Origin: Marchantia polymorpha subsp. ruderalis
Taxonomy: Eukaryota > Streptophyta > Marchantiopsida > Marchantiales > Marchantiaceae
Reading direction: 5' to 3'
Length of the DNA: 64,000 nucleotides
Assembly: GCA_037833965.1 (NCBI GenBank)
Contig: AP031357.1
Location: forward strand, 17,566,001 to 17,630,000
The position numbers and the translations under genes were made by a program. The notes under the pieces are model-generated. The model saw nothing but the letters and a program-made list of their open reading frames with translations. It searched no databases and had not been told where the DNA came from. Below are positions 24,556 through 36,757 of this stretch, piece after piece; within the stretch, counting starts at the first letter, position 1, and each line of letters begins with the position of its first letter.

Positions 24556-25197
24556 TCAGTGGAAAACACACTTCTCCAACTTAGCGTATAGCATAATAGT
24601 GCGTAGTTTTTTCAATAACAATCGGGTATGGTTGATATGATCTTCATTCTTGGTAAAAACCAATATAACGTCAAAATAATAGATAACAAAATTATCTAAA
24701 AAATGGTATATTATGTTAATCATCAAGTGTTGAATGATGACAAGTGAACGCAAAACATTGAATCCAAATTTTCTATATATGATTCAGATTGTTGTCTTCC
24801 ATTCTTCATACTGCTTAATATTTATGAGAGAGTATGCTCCACAGATATCATTCTTTATGTAGAACTTTGCTTGATTGAGTTGATCAAGAAGTTTTGTAAT
24901 AAGCGGCAATGAATATTGGTTCTTCATTATGATCTTGTTTAGTCCACAATAATCCACACATGCAACAGGAGTAGTATTTCTTCTTGACAAATAAGGTAGA
25001 AAATCTAGCAGGTGGTTTGAAATATTAAACAAAATTCTTTGCGAGATTTTTATCAAATAATATAGCAATGCAACAAGCTTGTTTGTGGAGAGATTGCAGA
25101 TTGGACAAAGGGGAGATTGCACACCTTGTAGTAGTTTGATGTGAAAATCATAAGGTTGATGTTGAGTAATTGTATCACCGTTCTTCTTTTTAAACAC
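24556..25197 (-). pseudogene. Ty3/gypsy reverse transcriptase remnant
   Basis: Two frames on the minus strand together cover reverse transcriptase. 25,197-24,784 holds the upstream segment with a CVDYCGLNKI word and the first palm motif region (ICGAYSLINI). 24,753-24,556 holds the catalytic box and the segment ending LYAKLEKCVFH. The YxDD box, normally VYLDDI, reads as YYFDVI here, so one catalytic aspartate is lost, and the piece between the two frames is broken. The enzyme is dead. Confidence 0.88.
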
Positions 25198-25475
25198 ATC
25201 TTAATACTTCACATATTATTTAAAAAAATGGGTTGATTCTTGAATAAAGATATTGAAATTGCATAAATTGCAAACATATTTGCATTCTTGACAATTCTCA
25301 TAAAGTGTTGAACATCGACCATCAATAGAATTTTGATCTCATACTCTTGGATTTGATAAGGAAACAAGTTCAAAATGTGTACACAAAATTTGAAAACATG
25401 ATTTGATATGATTTATTTTTTATCACTTATCATATATTATCTTTTATTTTTTTAATCAATATAGATTTATTGCCT

Positions 25476-25721
25476 CTACCAAGTGAGAAGTAAGACAAGA
25501 GTATCAAAGAAAAAAATAATGATATTGAATACAATAATACTTCGATGACTCTTTAGCATAATGTATAAGGATTTTGTTTTATGAATGACATCTCTTGAAG
25601 TCAAGGAATTATTTTTGATAAAATCTACTACCACAAGGTATTTCTTAGAGATTATAAGAGGATTATGACGTTTTATAAATTTTTTTTCAATAAAACAAAG
25701 AGAGTTTCCAAAATCTAACAA
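25476..25721 (-). pseudogene. Ty3/gypsy aspartic protease remnant
   Basis: The minus-strand frame starts with LDFGNSLCFI, matching the retropepsin active-site block (usually D-S-G-A) with DFG in place of DSG. Downstream it has the hydrophobic FDTLVLLLTW stretch where these proteases have their conserved Val-Leu-Gly region and WL. Position between gag and reverse transcriptase fits. Loss of the active-site serine and flanking stops indicate decay. Confidence 0.65.
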
Positions 25722-25976
25722 TTTTTTAAGTTTTATGCTATTTAAGTAAAATTATATTTTAAACAAGATATTAAAACAATAAGAAGTTTCAGAGACTAGT
25801 ATAAAATCTGATGATGTGACAACATTTGTTAATCACATGATCTCTATTGTGGCTAGAAGTTATCATTTTCTTACTTAATCTTGTTATGTCTTGGCTCTTA
25901 TAAGCTTGAGTTGTATCAAGTTTTATGCATTTTTTATGATGGCATTTTGCATTGTGATGTTTTACAGTGTAATTGT

Positions 25977-26512
25977 TTAAGATGTGATCATTTCATTCAC
26001 AATAAAAACATAAGTGCTTTTTTTAAGTATTTTTTTCTTTTCTTTTATCAAAACTTTAACTCCCAAAAAGTTGTTTTGCATGTAATTTAAGCCTAAAGAG
26101 CTTGAAGATGTTTGGAAAACTTGAGCTGTGTAATCCGCTTGATATGATCTAAAGAACAATCGTCGTTTTTGTTGTTGTTCAAACAGCCGATTGTTGTAAT
26201 CGATTGCTTGAATAATGACTTTTGACAAAGTAATTGGTTTGATAAGTTCATCAACAAGGTTTTAATTCTGTTGCAAAGTACTCATTGAAACATGACAATG
26301 CGAGCCATAGTGTTTCAATCGAGATTACACGCAAAAATTTGCAAATTTTTGTTACAAATGTTAAAACTGGCCGTGATTCTTTTTGCAATGTTTGAAATTT
26401 CGTTATTGATATAAAGCTTTGAGTTCTTTCTCTCTTCAAATGTCTTGCTGATTTCTTCCAAAAATTGATCAAGGTATAATAGAAGTGAATAATACTTCTC
26501 AAATAGTGACAA
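25977..26512 (-). pseudogene. Ty3/gypsy gag remnant
   Basis: Two overlapping minus-strand frames show a gag-like pattern. 26,512-26,315 carries the helical segment (FLEEISKTFEER), and 26,228-25,977 the IDYNNRLFEQQQKRR word common in plant and fungal gypsy gag proteins. The expected CCHC zinc knuckle near 25,990-26,030 is not intact. Assignment rests on order and these words. Confidence 0.6.
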
Positions 26513-26646
26513 AAACCAAGATAAAATGGTTCCGATGAATAGTGATTCAATGAGTATGACTTGTGTTTTTTCTGTTGAATATGTGTGTGGTTGAAGACCA
26601 AAGACAAGTTGAACTTGATTGAAGAAGTCTTAAAGTTTTGTACGAT

Positions 26647-26692
26647 CTTTGTCAAACTTATGTAGTAAGCTTACTAGATAAGTTTGACAAAG
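26647..26692. repeat. 46-bp near-perfect palindrome in the retroelement leader
   Basis: The two 23-base halves are reverse complements except for one base pair, centred on AAGCTT. A third, partly matching arm (GCTTATCTAGTAAACTT) follows at 26,702-26,718, so alternative hairpins are possible. It lies between the presumed 5' LTR and gag of the Ty3/gypsy remnant. Confidence 0.7.
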
Positions 26693-27039
26693 TAAAACCA
26701 AAGCTTATCTAGTAAACTTCAGGTTCTTTTATCGTTTGTGATAATGGATTTGCTTTGGAAGTTGGAATATGAATAAGAATGCGAGCAACTTGGAGCTTTT
26801 TATGACATTATCTTGTTGTAGTTGTTTCAGCATGAACAACACGTTGTGCATTTGGATGTTGGAAGCTTCATCCATATTGAATTTGATATGTTTGAAGGTT
26901 CACAAATAAATGAAGTAGCAAATTTTTGCGTTGTGTACTCTCAAGACAATCACAAGAAGTGAAGATCTCAAAATTTTGTGTATGAGATTGGTAATGAACT
27001 CTTCTCAAACTATTATGAATATCTATGACAAAACAAAAG

Positions 27040-27317
27040 ACAAGATTGAAAAAGTATCTCAAAGGAAGATCAAAATAGACCAATAGTGAGAAGGTTTCTT
27101 ACACTTGACTCAAAATAACACTCAAAGTGAAAAAATTAGAAATAGTATTGACAACAAGAAGGCTAAGTTTAATTGTTATTGACAAGAGTAAGATACAATG
27201 TTCCAAAACGCTATTAGTAAACCCTGAAGTTGGCACCACCTCCCCAAAGTTAAAAGTTGGCACCACCTTCGCACAGTCAATGCTATTGGATGCCACGTAC
27301 TTGATACCAAGACTTGC
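27040..27317 (-). repeat. Probable 5' LTR remnant
   Basis: Diverged partner of 21,686-22,000 in the same orientation. It contains two close direct copies of an AGTTGGCACCACC word at about 27,231 and 27,256. A TGGTATCAAG word (minus strand, 27,309-27,300) resembles the start of an initiator-Met primer-binding site but is in the wrong place relative to this repeat, so the LTR limits are uncertain. Confidence 0.4.
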
Positions 27318-30300
27318 AAAGTTTCATTTTGAAATATTGAGTTAAATCTTTGATCAAGTCATTGAGTAAATAATTGTTCTTAACATAAAATAATTCCAAC
27401 AAACACTCATATAGGCAAATAATTGATAAAATAGAAAATTAGTAAGCTTTGGCGCATGGTTTTCCCTCACAGCCATCACATCTACCATCTTCGTAGAATA
27501 ATCCTTGACTACCAGTATATATAGTCTACATGTTCATGTATTTGATGGTGAAATGGCTGCAACAAAGTCAATACCCAATTTTTTTCAAAGGTGCTAATGG
27601 TTAATTGGACCAAAGGGACCATTTAGTGCTCGTAATGGTTCTGTCTATCCTTTGTCACATTTGTGGATTTGCCTATCCTTTATCACATCTGTGGATGAAG
27701 TTATGGACATCTTTGAGCGAACAATATCTAAGTACCGATCCTTTTATTTAACAGTATACCTCAAGGCAGAATGTCGTAAAACGTTTACAAAGCAAGTTAT
27801 AGTAATTTCTTCAACGATATATAGATGTATTGATGAAGATTTTTTCATTGGTATAATGATGTATATTTTATGATATGAAAATAAATTTTGTTTTTTTGTT
27901 TCCTTGAAAAAAAACGTGATAACCAAAAGAAAAAAATATTTCAAATTTTAAATTAATAACGTTTTTTCTTTCTAAATAAAATATAATACATATGTTCTAT
28001 TATATCTGAATAGTAAGCTAAAAATGATATCAAAAAATTCAAAGATATTAAGCACCGTATCCAAGTCATGCAGAAAAGTAATACTGAATAATGGAAATGT
28101 GTGCTAGATACACTATTGGATTTTCATTTTTGTCTTCACCATTTTGGAATGAAGCTTTATTTACATGTTGATGTGATGTAAGAACTTTAATGGTCATAAC
28201 GTCATTAAGTAGTCTCGCAATTCATGGATGAAATTCTAAATCATCTCAGTGGAAGCGAGGGAACGCTCCTCGACTCTGGGATTCGATGATATCTGCCGAT
28301 AAGTCTTGAGAATTTGGTGTTCATCTTGGACGATCTTCATGGTAATGAGTAGATCATAAGGTCAGGATATTTCAACATTTGTTTTTTTTTTCCTCAATTT
28401 GTATTGAGGAAGGCTGCAGTAGGCTCGGCTAGTAATGTCTCCACATTAACTTCTGTTTGATATTTCAGCAAAAGTTATGGATCTAAATGTTGAATATAAG
28501 AACAATTCTACCATACTTTTAAAATCGTGGAATTATTTTGTGGTGAGTGAATATGAACAAAGTTTTGAGTCGAGTGTTGATACTCCAGTCGCTCTGAGAT
28601 AGGCTGAAATCTGTGATAGAGAAGACGCTTGGCTGAGGATCTGTGGATTCCTAGTGGTTAAGAGCAAATCTCCGATCTTGCCGAGCGCGTGCTTGTGAAA
28701 GCCTTCATTGACAGCACATACAAGTGTAGGACTTGAAAAGAAATCTGGTGCAGTAGATAAGAAGAAGCCCACGAAAGGGAGCGAATATATTTTCTACCAA
28801 ATACACTCGAGTTCATGCAAGGGGACATCGCCGGTGTCAACTACGAACCCAAAGGCGCTCACTTATGCAAGAATCAAACTGGATTTCATAAGAGTTCTCA
28901 TGGGACGGACATCAAACAACAGTTTCATGTGAGCGCGAGTCCTACCTACGAGTGATCTGACATGTGCTGCTAAACTGACGAGCGCAGCTATGTGACCTTA
29001 GGATGTGCTTGTAATCGTGAGGAATGATAGGCGGGATCTAATGTGTAGATGTATAAGATGTCAAACTATCTTCAATAATGGTAATGACAATCAAGGAAGA
29101 GAATAAGAGTTTCCGAACATATCGAATAGAAGTTCTAGTCCAGGGAATTGGTTTAATATTCCCATAAGTTAGACATAGATTGCTGAGGGTAACTTAATGT
29201 CAAACTGCTAGATGTTCTATTCATATCTAGCAGTTGAATGATTCGTTGTACAATTCAGACTTTCTTTTTAGCCTCCGTCCTATGGTTTGCAATATTTATT
29301 TTTTTATTTATACAATTTGGTGGTAAGTAACTTTCCATATTTCTGTTGATGTTGAAAGCTTTGCAAACAAACAATTTCAAGCTTTGATGCAAGAATGCAA
29401 TCAAAGTTAAAACAGTGTTGCCGTGGTAATGTTAAGCCTTATCCTTCAGGACGAGTACACCAAACACGAGGTTTAGAGCGTCTGGACCTTTCTTCCGTCC
29501 TGATCCTGCGAGCCATCACGTTGCCTTCCCACGACTGGTCTTCCTCTTTTTCCTCTGAGAGAACATGGAAGACATACTCGTTAGAGTACTGAAGAAGGCC
29601 AGTGAGTCAATAATGTTCCCATTGAGGGTGGCCACAAGGGAACTGAATGTTAGCGCATGATAGCACCATGTATACTTTATATCAAGTCATCGTCTGTCTT
29701 CATTTCAGCTGTTCATGCAGTCAGTAAAGTGATTTCGTGCGCATGTTCTAATAAGAGAATCTAAGCAACCCCACCTACCATATAGAGAGAGGGAGAAGTT
29801 TCTCCGTTAAGGTGCAAGTGTGTAGTGCAAATGTCATATCTTCTCATCATGGCTCTTACGAGGAGGGACCGTTGTCGACAGAAGGTCTAAAGCGGAAAGA
29901 TCGTCTTTGGATATGGACAACTGCAAAAGTCTATAAGGGTACATTGATTTTCAGTAGCATTTAGTAGCAATCTAGTACCTTGAATATCTTGGCATTCCCA
30001 ACATAATGGCATCTTTTTCCTCCTAAAGGAAGGGCCGCATCGGCTTCATAAATACACTCGTGGGTAGTATTCATACCTTTCAAGAGTAGACCCGGTTTGT
30101 CTATAAATGAAAATAAGGGAAGACTCTGTTTGATACTTTTCTCCAACTGGAAAGGATCCAGAATTCATGTGCTTCATGTTAGAGATGCAAAGACGGTGCG
30201 ATGCAATGATTTAGGCTACCCAGTATGATTCTACATTCGTGGTCCACTCTAGTTTTGTTCTTGACTGAAACTTCCCTTCAAATTTGTAGTTCGCAACTGT

Positions 30301-32921
30301 CATTCCGTTGGTGATGGTCCGGTGTCTACATCTAGGGCGCAATTGGAAGTATGCAGCAACCTATACTACGTACAGCTATACTTCATGATCGATCTCATAC
30401 TTCCTTCACACGTCGCGATTCCACTTCTAGTTCAAGAAGTGTATGATACGTTTTTTCCTCCACTCATTATTACAACCAAAGAAACTTTGCTCTTTCAGCC
30501 TTATATACTTCGAAGCACAATTGCAAGACTTTCACACTCCAGTCTCTCCTGACTGTGAGCTGTATAAAGTATTATTGTTGTTAGTATTCAGTACAACAGC
30601 ATGGAGTAGTAAAGCCTAGGTAGGTGGTGATGATATCTTCCCTCGTGTCTAAGTGCTTTGAGCGAGTGAAGTGGAAATGTGACAGAATCCAGATATTATG
30701 TATGCGAATTATATTCAAGACATTACTAAAGGACTCTGTAGTGAGATTATGTGTTAATCACCTCCTGAAGACAATAAACCAAAGTATAACAAGTGACAAA
30801 TGTACATGAGGTTAGTGGTGTAATTACAAAGAAAATCATGTGTACACATTCGGTCCAACATTAGACTCATAAGTTTTACTCCCAAGGACCAAAGCTTAAT
30901 TATTCTGCTGGATGTGAATGTATTGCGACATGCTCATCCTGGTAGTTATGGGGTTGAATGTTGGTATATACAGTACCTGAGATTGTGAGACGGATTTGTA
31001 GTAGACCACTAAAATGCTAGATACTCTAGATGCTCGCATACCTCGGCGTGTGTTGCACGCCAAGTGGCTTGCTTGGCTTGCTTTACTTCCTAAAGATGGC
31101 CACTCGTCCGAACCAACACGGCGAGTAGAGATTCCGAATTTCTTCCAACAGAAATTCTTCATCAACGGGGTAAAAAATCCACACCTGTCAAACGTCGGAA
31201 GGCTTTGCACGGCGGGTAGGAGACCTTGCTTTCAGAGATTTCTCAAAAGCATGAAGATTCTTTCAGGTAGCGTGTTTGGATGGGTTCTGTGCCTCACACC
31301 AGCCAGTGGTTGTCATCGTTTCTAAGTGATCTTCACTCATTCACAAATTCAAATTCTACAGCTACAACTCTTTACCGTCGGCCCACACAGTCTTCAGCTT
31401 CTGTCAACTGATGTATTTCGAGATCTGGTAGTTATTATACTGTTGTGGGTACCAATTGTATCTGATGACCTATGGTGGTAGTATACAGTTTCTCAAGCGG
31501 CAATGATACCCATAACGTGCGGTTTCACTAGTCTGCTTAGATTTCTACAATAGGGTGACAGAAGATGTCGGCAATATCCTGAGTACTACTCTCTCCCTTG
31601 TGAAGAACTGTTTAGGCGACCTCACAAAAGACGCCGGCAGTGCCGCCACTTAGAAGTACACTTCAAGGAAATTCCTTGGACCTTTACGTCCAGTTTCTAA
31701 TAAACTCTCCTAGCTGACCGTTAATAAAAAAGACCTTCAGCATTCCTCCCAATTCTCAGCCAAATGGCGGCCTGACCTTCAACTGCTTGGCAAACATAGA
31801 GCAACAGGTGGACCAACCCTTCTCACGTGCTATCATATGAAAAACATTTGATGTACTCTTTCTCTTAGGGAATATTGTTTAACACTGGAAGTGTTTCGGG
31901 CTAGAGGAGATAGCTGTCCCAAGGGACTCACAGAGGATTGCAAATAATGAATGAGGAGGTGAAAGACAGCATTTCCCTACTCGGGGTAAAAACCATGGCG
32001 GCCTTGGGGCTGTTGACATATTGACGACATTCAGATAAGTTCCTTTGTGCATATACCCCACTGTAGATACCCGTCTCAAAGAAAAACAAATGAGAAATTT
32101 CAAGAACATATACCAGCCTTACTAGAACAGCCTCGCCAAATCTCGGGCTTTCCAAAAGGGTGTATAAGACATCAGGAAGTGAATCATGAGAGAAAACACA
32201 AAAAACAGACACGGCACTTATTTTTTGATATATGAAAGTTGGCATTTTAAGAATAAGAAGGTTCGAAACTACGACAGAAAGAAACAAAATCCATACCAGA
32301 CAAATGCAAGCCAAGAACAAAGCTTCATCGCACGACCAGTGTCAACGCTTCATCGCAAGTCCTACTCACCGTTGACCTAGAGAGCCTTATGAAGAACTTG
32401 AGTAATACAAGGATTCAAGAGACGAAATCATAATACAAACAAAAGCCCCTTCGCTTTCGTTGCAGATCTATATGCCAAAGCTTCAAATGATAAAGCTATT
32501 ACTTCGAGCAAGCGCTTGCCCTAGACAAACCTTGCAAAGCTTCTGCCAAGTACAACTCAAAGAGCCTAGAACAGCAAGACAGGATGACGCATCTATTTCA
32601 CTCGGCGTGTAAGTGAAAAAAAGGCAAGAAACCCATCATTGCCAGCTCGAATTCCCTTTACATGGACACCTTCAAGAAGGCAGCTCCCAGTCTTGTAGAC
32701 CAGGAAATGATGAATGTAGACTAGAGGGTGATCACAATCAAATCAACTAACACCTTTCTGGAGGACTATAGACAATTATTGCACAAGAATGCTCAGCCTA
32801 ACTACAAAAATTCACCTCACTCTCTCACAAATGGGTCAAGAAAAAATTGTCAACAATGGTAAGCGTAAGCCAAAATAATTCAGGAGGGATAAACTAGTTG
32901 GAACACTACATCCTCTTCTCT
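27318..32921. other. Intergenic stretch with no recognised gene
   Basis: No conserved protein domain or splice-supported exon chain was found on either strand. 27.3-28.2 kb continues the AT-rich repeat block, and from about 28.2 kb composition is balanced. Open frames are at most about 130 codons and unrecognised. The last few hundred bases before 32,922 should hold the 3' untranslated region of the polygalacturonase-like gene, which is transcribed from the minus strand. Confidence 0.5.
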
Positions 32922-35900
32922 TCAGCTCAAGTGTTGCAAAGACCCACCATAACTTGATTGCACTGAAGAACATACGATGTCGACTTGTCTGCTGTCATTC
33001 AGAAACTGAGAACAAGGCTGGGGATAGACATCCTTGTAAACGCCTTCCACGTTCGTGCAGTTCCAGTTGAACGGACCGCAGACATCGAGGGTAATCTGAG
33101 AAAGGCAAATGTTGCGAAACGGAGCCTCCTTGATGCCAAACAAAGAGCCTGCCTCGTGGATGAGATCACCGACTACATTCGTGATAATTATGTTGTCGAC
33201 GACTGGATAAGCTTCAGGATCATATTTATCATCTGGATGGTCTCCGTATGCACCAGTAAATGCGAAAGCCGTTGAAACATTTTGCATTACGATGTGGCTC
33301 AAGTGTATGTTTTTCACATAACCTCCTCTGCCCGCAGCAGTCTTTAGGCGAAAACCAGTTCTTGCATTCTTTATGACCATATTTTGCACACTCACATTCT
33401 GCACCCCACCGGACATCTCACTTCCAATAGCGATTCCTGCGCTTGTAGGCGTGATGGCATACACATTTCGAATAACGATATTGGCACTTGGTTTCCCGTA
33501 AGAGATGCCGTATTCGTCCCAACCACTTTTGATTGCAATAGCGTCATCACCGACGCTCATGAAGCAATCCTTGATACAAACATTGGTGCAGGAATCTGCA
33601 TTAAAACACCCACACATACATCAGCTGTGATTTTCAAACAGTCTTCATGTGGAAGCAGACCGTTTGGCCACAAATATCAATTCAACTTGCGCACGATTCA
33701 ATATATAATTACACATGGATCTTGCTATTTCATATGCCACGTAACCACATGAGTTTCTCATGTGCTGCAGTGTATTCAAAATCAGGTCACCATCTTCAAT
33801 TTCGAGAAAATTTTGCAGTTAGGAGTAAAGACAATCAATGCACTCTTCACGCGTTCACACAACGTGGACTGCGTATACTTCCATATCAGGTAAAGAAAAG
33901 CGGGCACCCTGACCGAAGGATGGAAATCTCCAGCCCAGATTCTTAACCAAGTTGACTCAGTCGAGTTAAGTCTCAGCTGCAAATAGCATGCAACTTTGCA
34001 GCACATTTGAGATGAGAAGCTATGAAAGGTAACTTAGTCCTAATCAGCCTTACCTGGATCAATGCCGTCAGTGTTCGGTGAGTTATGAGGAGCTAAGATG
34101 GTCAGGTCCTTGAAGACCAAGTTGCTGCAGACAACACAGACAATGCATTAATGAGTGCACTTAAAATCTATGAACTAATGATTCAACTTTCTTAGCTCCA
34201 GACCACAAAACAGAAGTCTATTGTAACTATTCAAATACAACTGTATCCACCGGCACATATTGAGGAGCAATTCTGTAAATCGAATCATCACAACAGTACA
34301 TCTGAAAACTCTCACCTGCAATACACCGGGTGCAAATTCCAGAAAGGCGAATTCTGAAATGTGACGTTCGAAAACAAGATACCCTTCGAGTTTACAAACT
34401 CAACCAAATGTGGCCTGGTCTTATCCAACGACCCATTCCGATGCAGATCCCACCACACTGATCCTTGACCATCAACAGTTCCATTCTCACCTGAAAAAGT
34501 GAGCATCACAAGCATGAACATTAAGGACCAAACGATCCATTGATCCCCATGTATCTCGTTTCATGAACGCTATTTATCTCAGTGAAGTCCTGTCAACGCG
34601 TGAAGGATTCTAAATAATCCAGAATGCCTCGACAACAAGAACTCATTCACAAACATCTCGTTACATGGGCCGTCGTTGCAGCAACCTTCCCAGGACAATG
34701 ATCGACTTGGAAGAAAATATATACACTGTGAAAGCAGTGGATCGGCCCACTTTAAAAGATGGCTAACTCCACCAAGTATACAGCACACTAGCTAGAAATA
34801 GAACCACGAGATGAAACAAACCCAATGAAGTATATAATAATTTCGAAAGACCATTTTAGATGAACGCCAGTTCAAGAAAGTCAACTTGACGTGCGTTCCA
34901 GCCAAGACAGTATGTATGAAATCTGTAGTTCACCTGTGATAACCACGTCTGTCAGATTCTCTCCGTAGATCAAAGCCATGTGCCGATCTCCAGGAAGCTC
35001 CCGTCCCCGTCCATAAGAGGGAAGAGAATCAATAACAGGCCACTTTGTGATGTCCTGCAAGTAGAGTTAATCAACACGGCTCAACACACTCCGAAACTCT
35101 GGTTTTGAACCGCACACCATCTGGGCCCCAGCAATAGATACAAAGTCACCCATCAATTCCTACTACATGGACAATATTATCTGGATCCTCAAGCTCCTAC
35201 TTAAGCCGATCGGTCAATGGACGGTATGTTGTCAAAAACAAAGAATTTCCGTCAGTCTTCACCACTGTAAGAAACACAATGACACTAGATTGACGGGGGT
35301 AGAAGCTTCTGTGCCCAGAAATTAATTGTCAAGAATTTGGTCAATTTTTCTCAAAGAATGAAGCTTTCTAGTTAATTCGCTGTTTCATTGACAAGTTCAA
35401 TTTCAATATCTCGTATCTCGCAAGACTCGTGATTTCCATCTGTGAGAATCAATGTACTGCGCTAGGCCATATACATGAGCTGATGAGTAGCAAAACGTCA
35501 AAACTTCGCCCGCGGAACTGGTGGCAGGAACTCAGCCACTAGCAGATGTACATCCATCTACATTCCTAGGAATGTAGAGAATCGGGACACTGACACACAT
35601 AGTTCAGTGACGCAAGCAGCGCAGCTGCGTCACTTCAAATAAGACAAAAATTACAAAATGAAGCAAGGTCTACACCCCGCTCTCTGGAGAGGTTTAGGTT
35701 AAAATTCCTTCGATGTACGTGTATATGTACAGGAATAAAAGGTCGGAGAGACAGGAAATGGAGGAGCTACTTGTCCACGGAAAGGAGAAAATTTCCTGCC
35801 AAATTTTTGTCGGTAAAGCTTGTGGGAAACCGCGGCCAACCCATAAAGCACAAGGACCAACCGTGACTGCCCAATTCTAATAAGTTGAGTCCGAAAAACA

Positions 35901-36757
35901 TAGTTTTCAGCTTCTCCGAGTTGATAAGTTACTGGGATTGCACAATTCCCTCCGAAAAGATTAAAGGACACTACGGCGACGTCAGTCCTGTAAAGAGCAC
36001 GACGGAATTCCAAGAGCATTCGAATCCAGTCTGGGTCATATCCGACTTATGATAGCAGGCTATGCTCGAAATGGTCTGGGGAGTTTCGGCGGGTCTCAGG
36101 AAGACTTGAAACAATCGAATCTATCAGTTTCTGGTGTCCGGAAGGCTAGCTCACGGCCCTGCCAATTTCAGAGCATCACTTGGATTGCCTTCAGGGTCAT
36201 AGGGGTAGTGGCTCGTTGCAACTCATTTTCATGCTTCTCACCGCAATCAATTCTGCTGATTCAGAAAAAATCGATTGGAAGGAGCAGTGGTTCGTGTTCT
36301 GACTGGTAACAATTGGGCGTACCTGACTTCCAAGAATGACTCCTCCTTGATCAATGAACAGGGTCAGGTGGCTTGTAAGACTGAAGCTTCCGGTGAGCCA
36401 TTCACCAGGCGGCACGTACAGCTGAGCCCCTCCCTTGTCGGCAAATGAACGGAGGTAAAAAATTGCGTTCTCAAATGCGTGAGTGTTGAGAGTCTTGCCA
36501 TCGCCGACTGCACCAAACTCGAGAATAGAGACCGTGTGTGGCCTTGTTTTTTGAATGCCATGATCACATATCCCATCCCGTAGTCTCTTGAGAGACGTCA
36601 GAGACTCTATTCTGCTGTCCTGACCTTCTACAAAGGCAAGGCTCAAATGCCCCCCGCAGATCATGCACCATAGTATCCCCCAGAGCAGGAGCACCGGCGA
36701 GCCCAACATCAGCTCCAATTTTGCGAAACTCTGCCAACTGCCAGAAGTCCTCACCAT
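32922..36757 (-). CDS. GH28 polygalacturonase-like protein, complete, 5 exons, 491 aa
   Basis: Probable secreted or wall-bound pectin-acting enzyme with a right-handed beta-helix. Exons in transcript order: 36757-36323, 35054-34934, 34490-34316, 34124-34054, 33595-32922; all frame-consistent with GT-AG introns (the first is about 1.27 kb). A hydrophobic segment near residues 20-35 acts as signal peptide or anchor. Conserved parts are DGKTLNTHAFENAI, VPPGEWLTGSF, GTVDGQGSVWW, NTDGID (261-266), GDDAIAIKSGWDEYG (283-297), GSEMSGG (325-331) and RLKTAAGRGGY (350-360). The usual catalytic-site His motif (GHG) reads GSE and RIK reads RLK, as is common in one plant clade of 'probable polygalacturonases' (At3g61490 type), so hydrolase activity is not certain. 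Start: the first in-frame ATG is 36,757; the ATG at 36,709 (475 aa) gives a neater signal peptide and is a real alternative. Confidence 0.93.
35557..35578. repeat. 22-bp perfect palindrome in intron 1 of the polygalacturonase-like gene
   Basis: The sequence is its own reverse complement over 22 bases, centred on CCTAGG. It lies inside the first intron (35,055-36,322). Confidence 0.8.

Larger units (their letters stand above)
21686..27317 (-). mobile_element. Degenerate Ty3/gypsy LTR retrotransposon
   Basis: On the minus strand, from high to low coordinates, recognisable pieces occur in the Ty3/gypsy order gag, protease, reverse transcriptase, RNase H, integrase, C-terminal GPF-type domain. 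Every domain is broken by stops or frame changes, so the copy is dead. A diverged pair of like-oriented segments, 21,686-22,000 and 27,040-27,317, brackets the coding remnants and is taken as the remains of the two LTRs. The TATAAATG-like motif in the low copy (minus strand, near 21.87 kb) fits an LTR promoter. Exact ends, target-site duplication and primer-binding site were not resolved. The heavy divergence of the two ends implies an old insertion. Confidence 0.8.
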
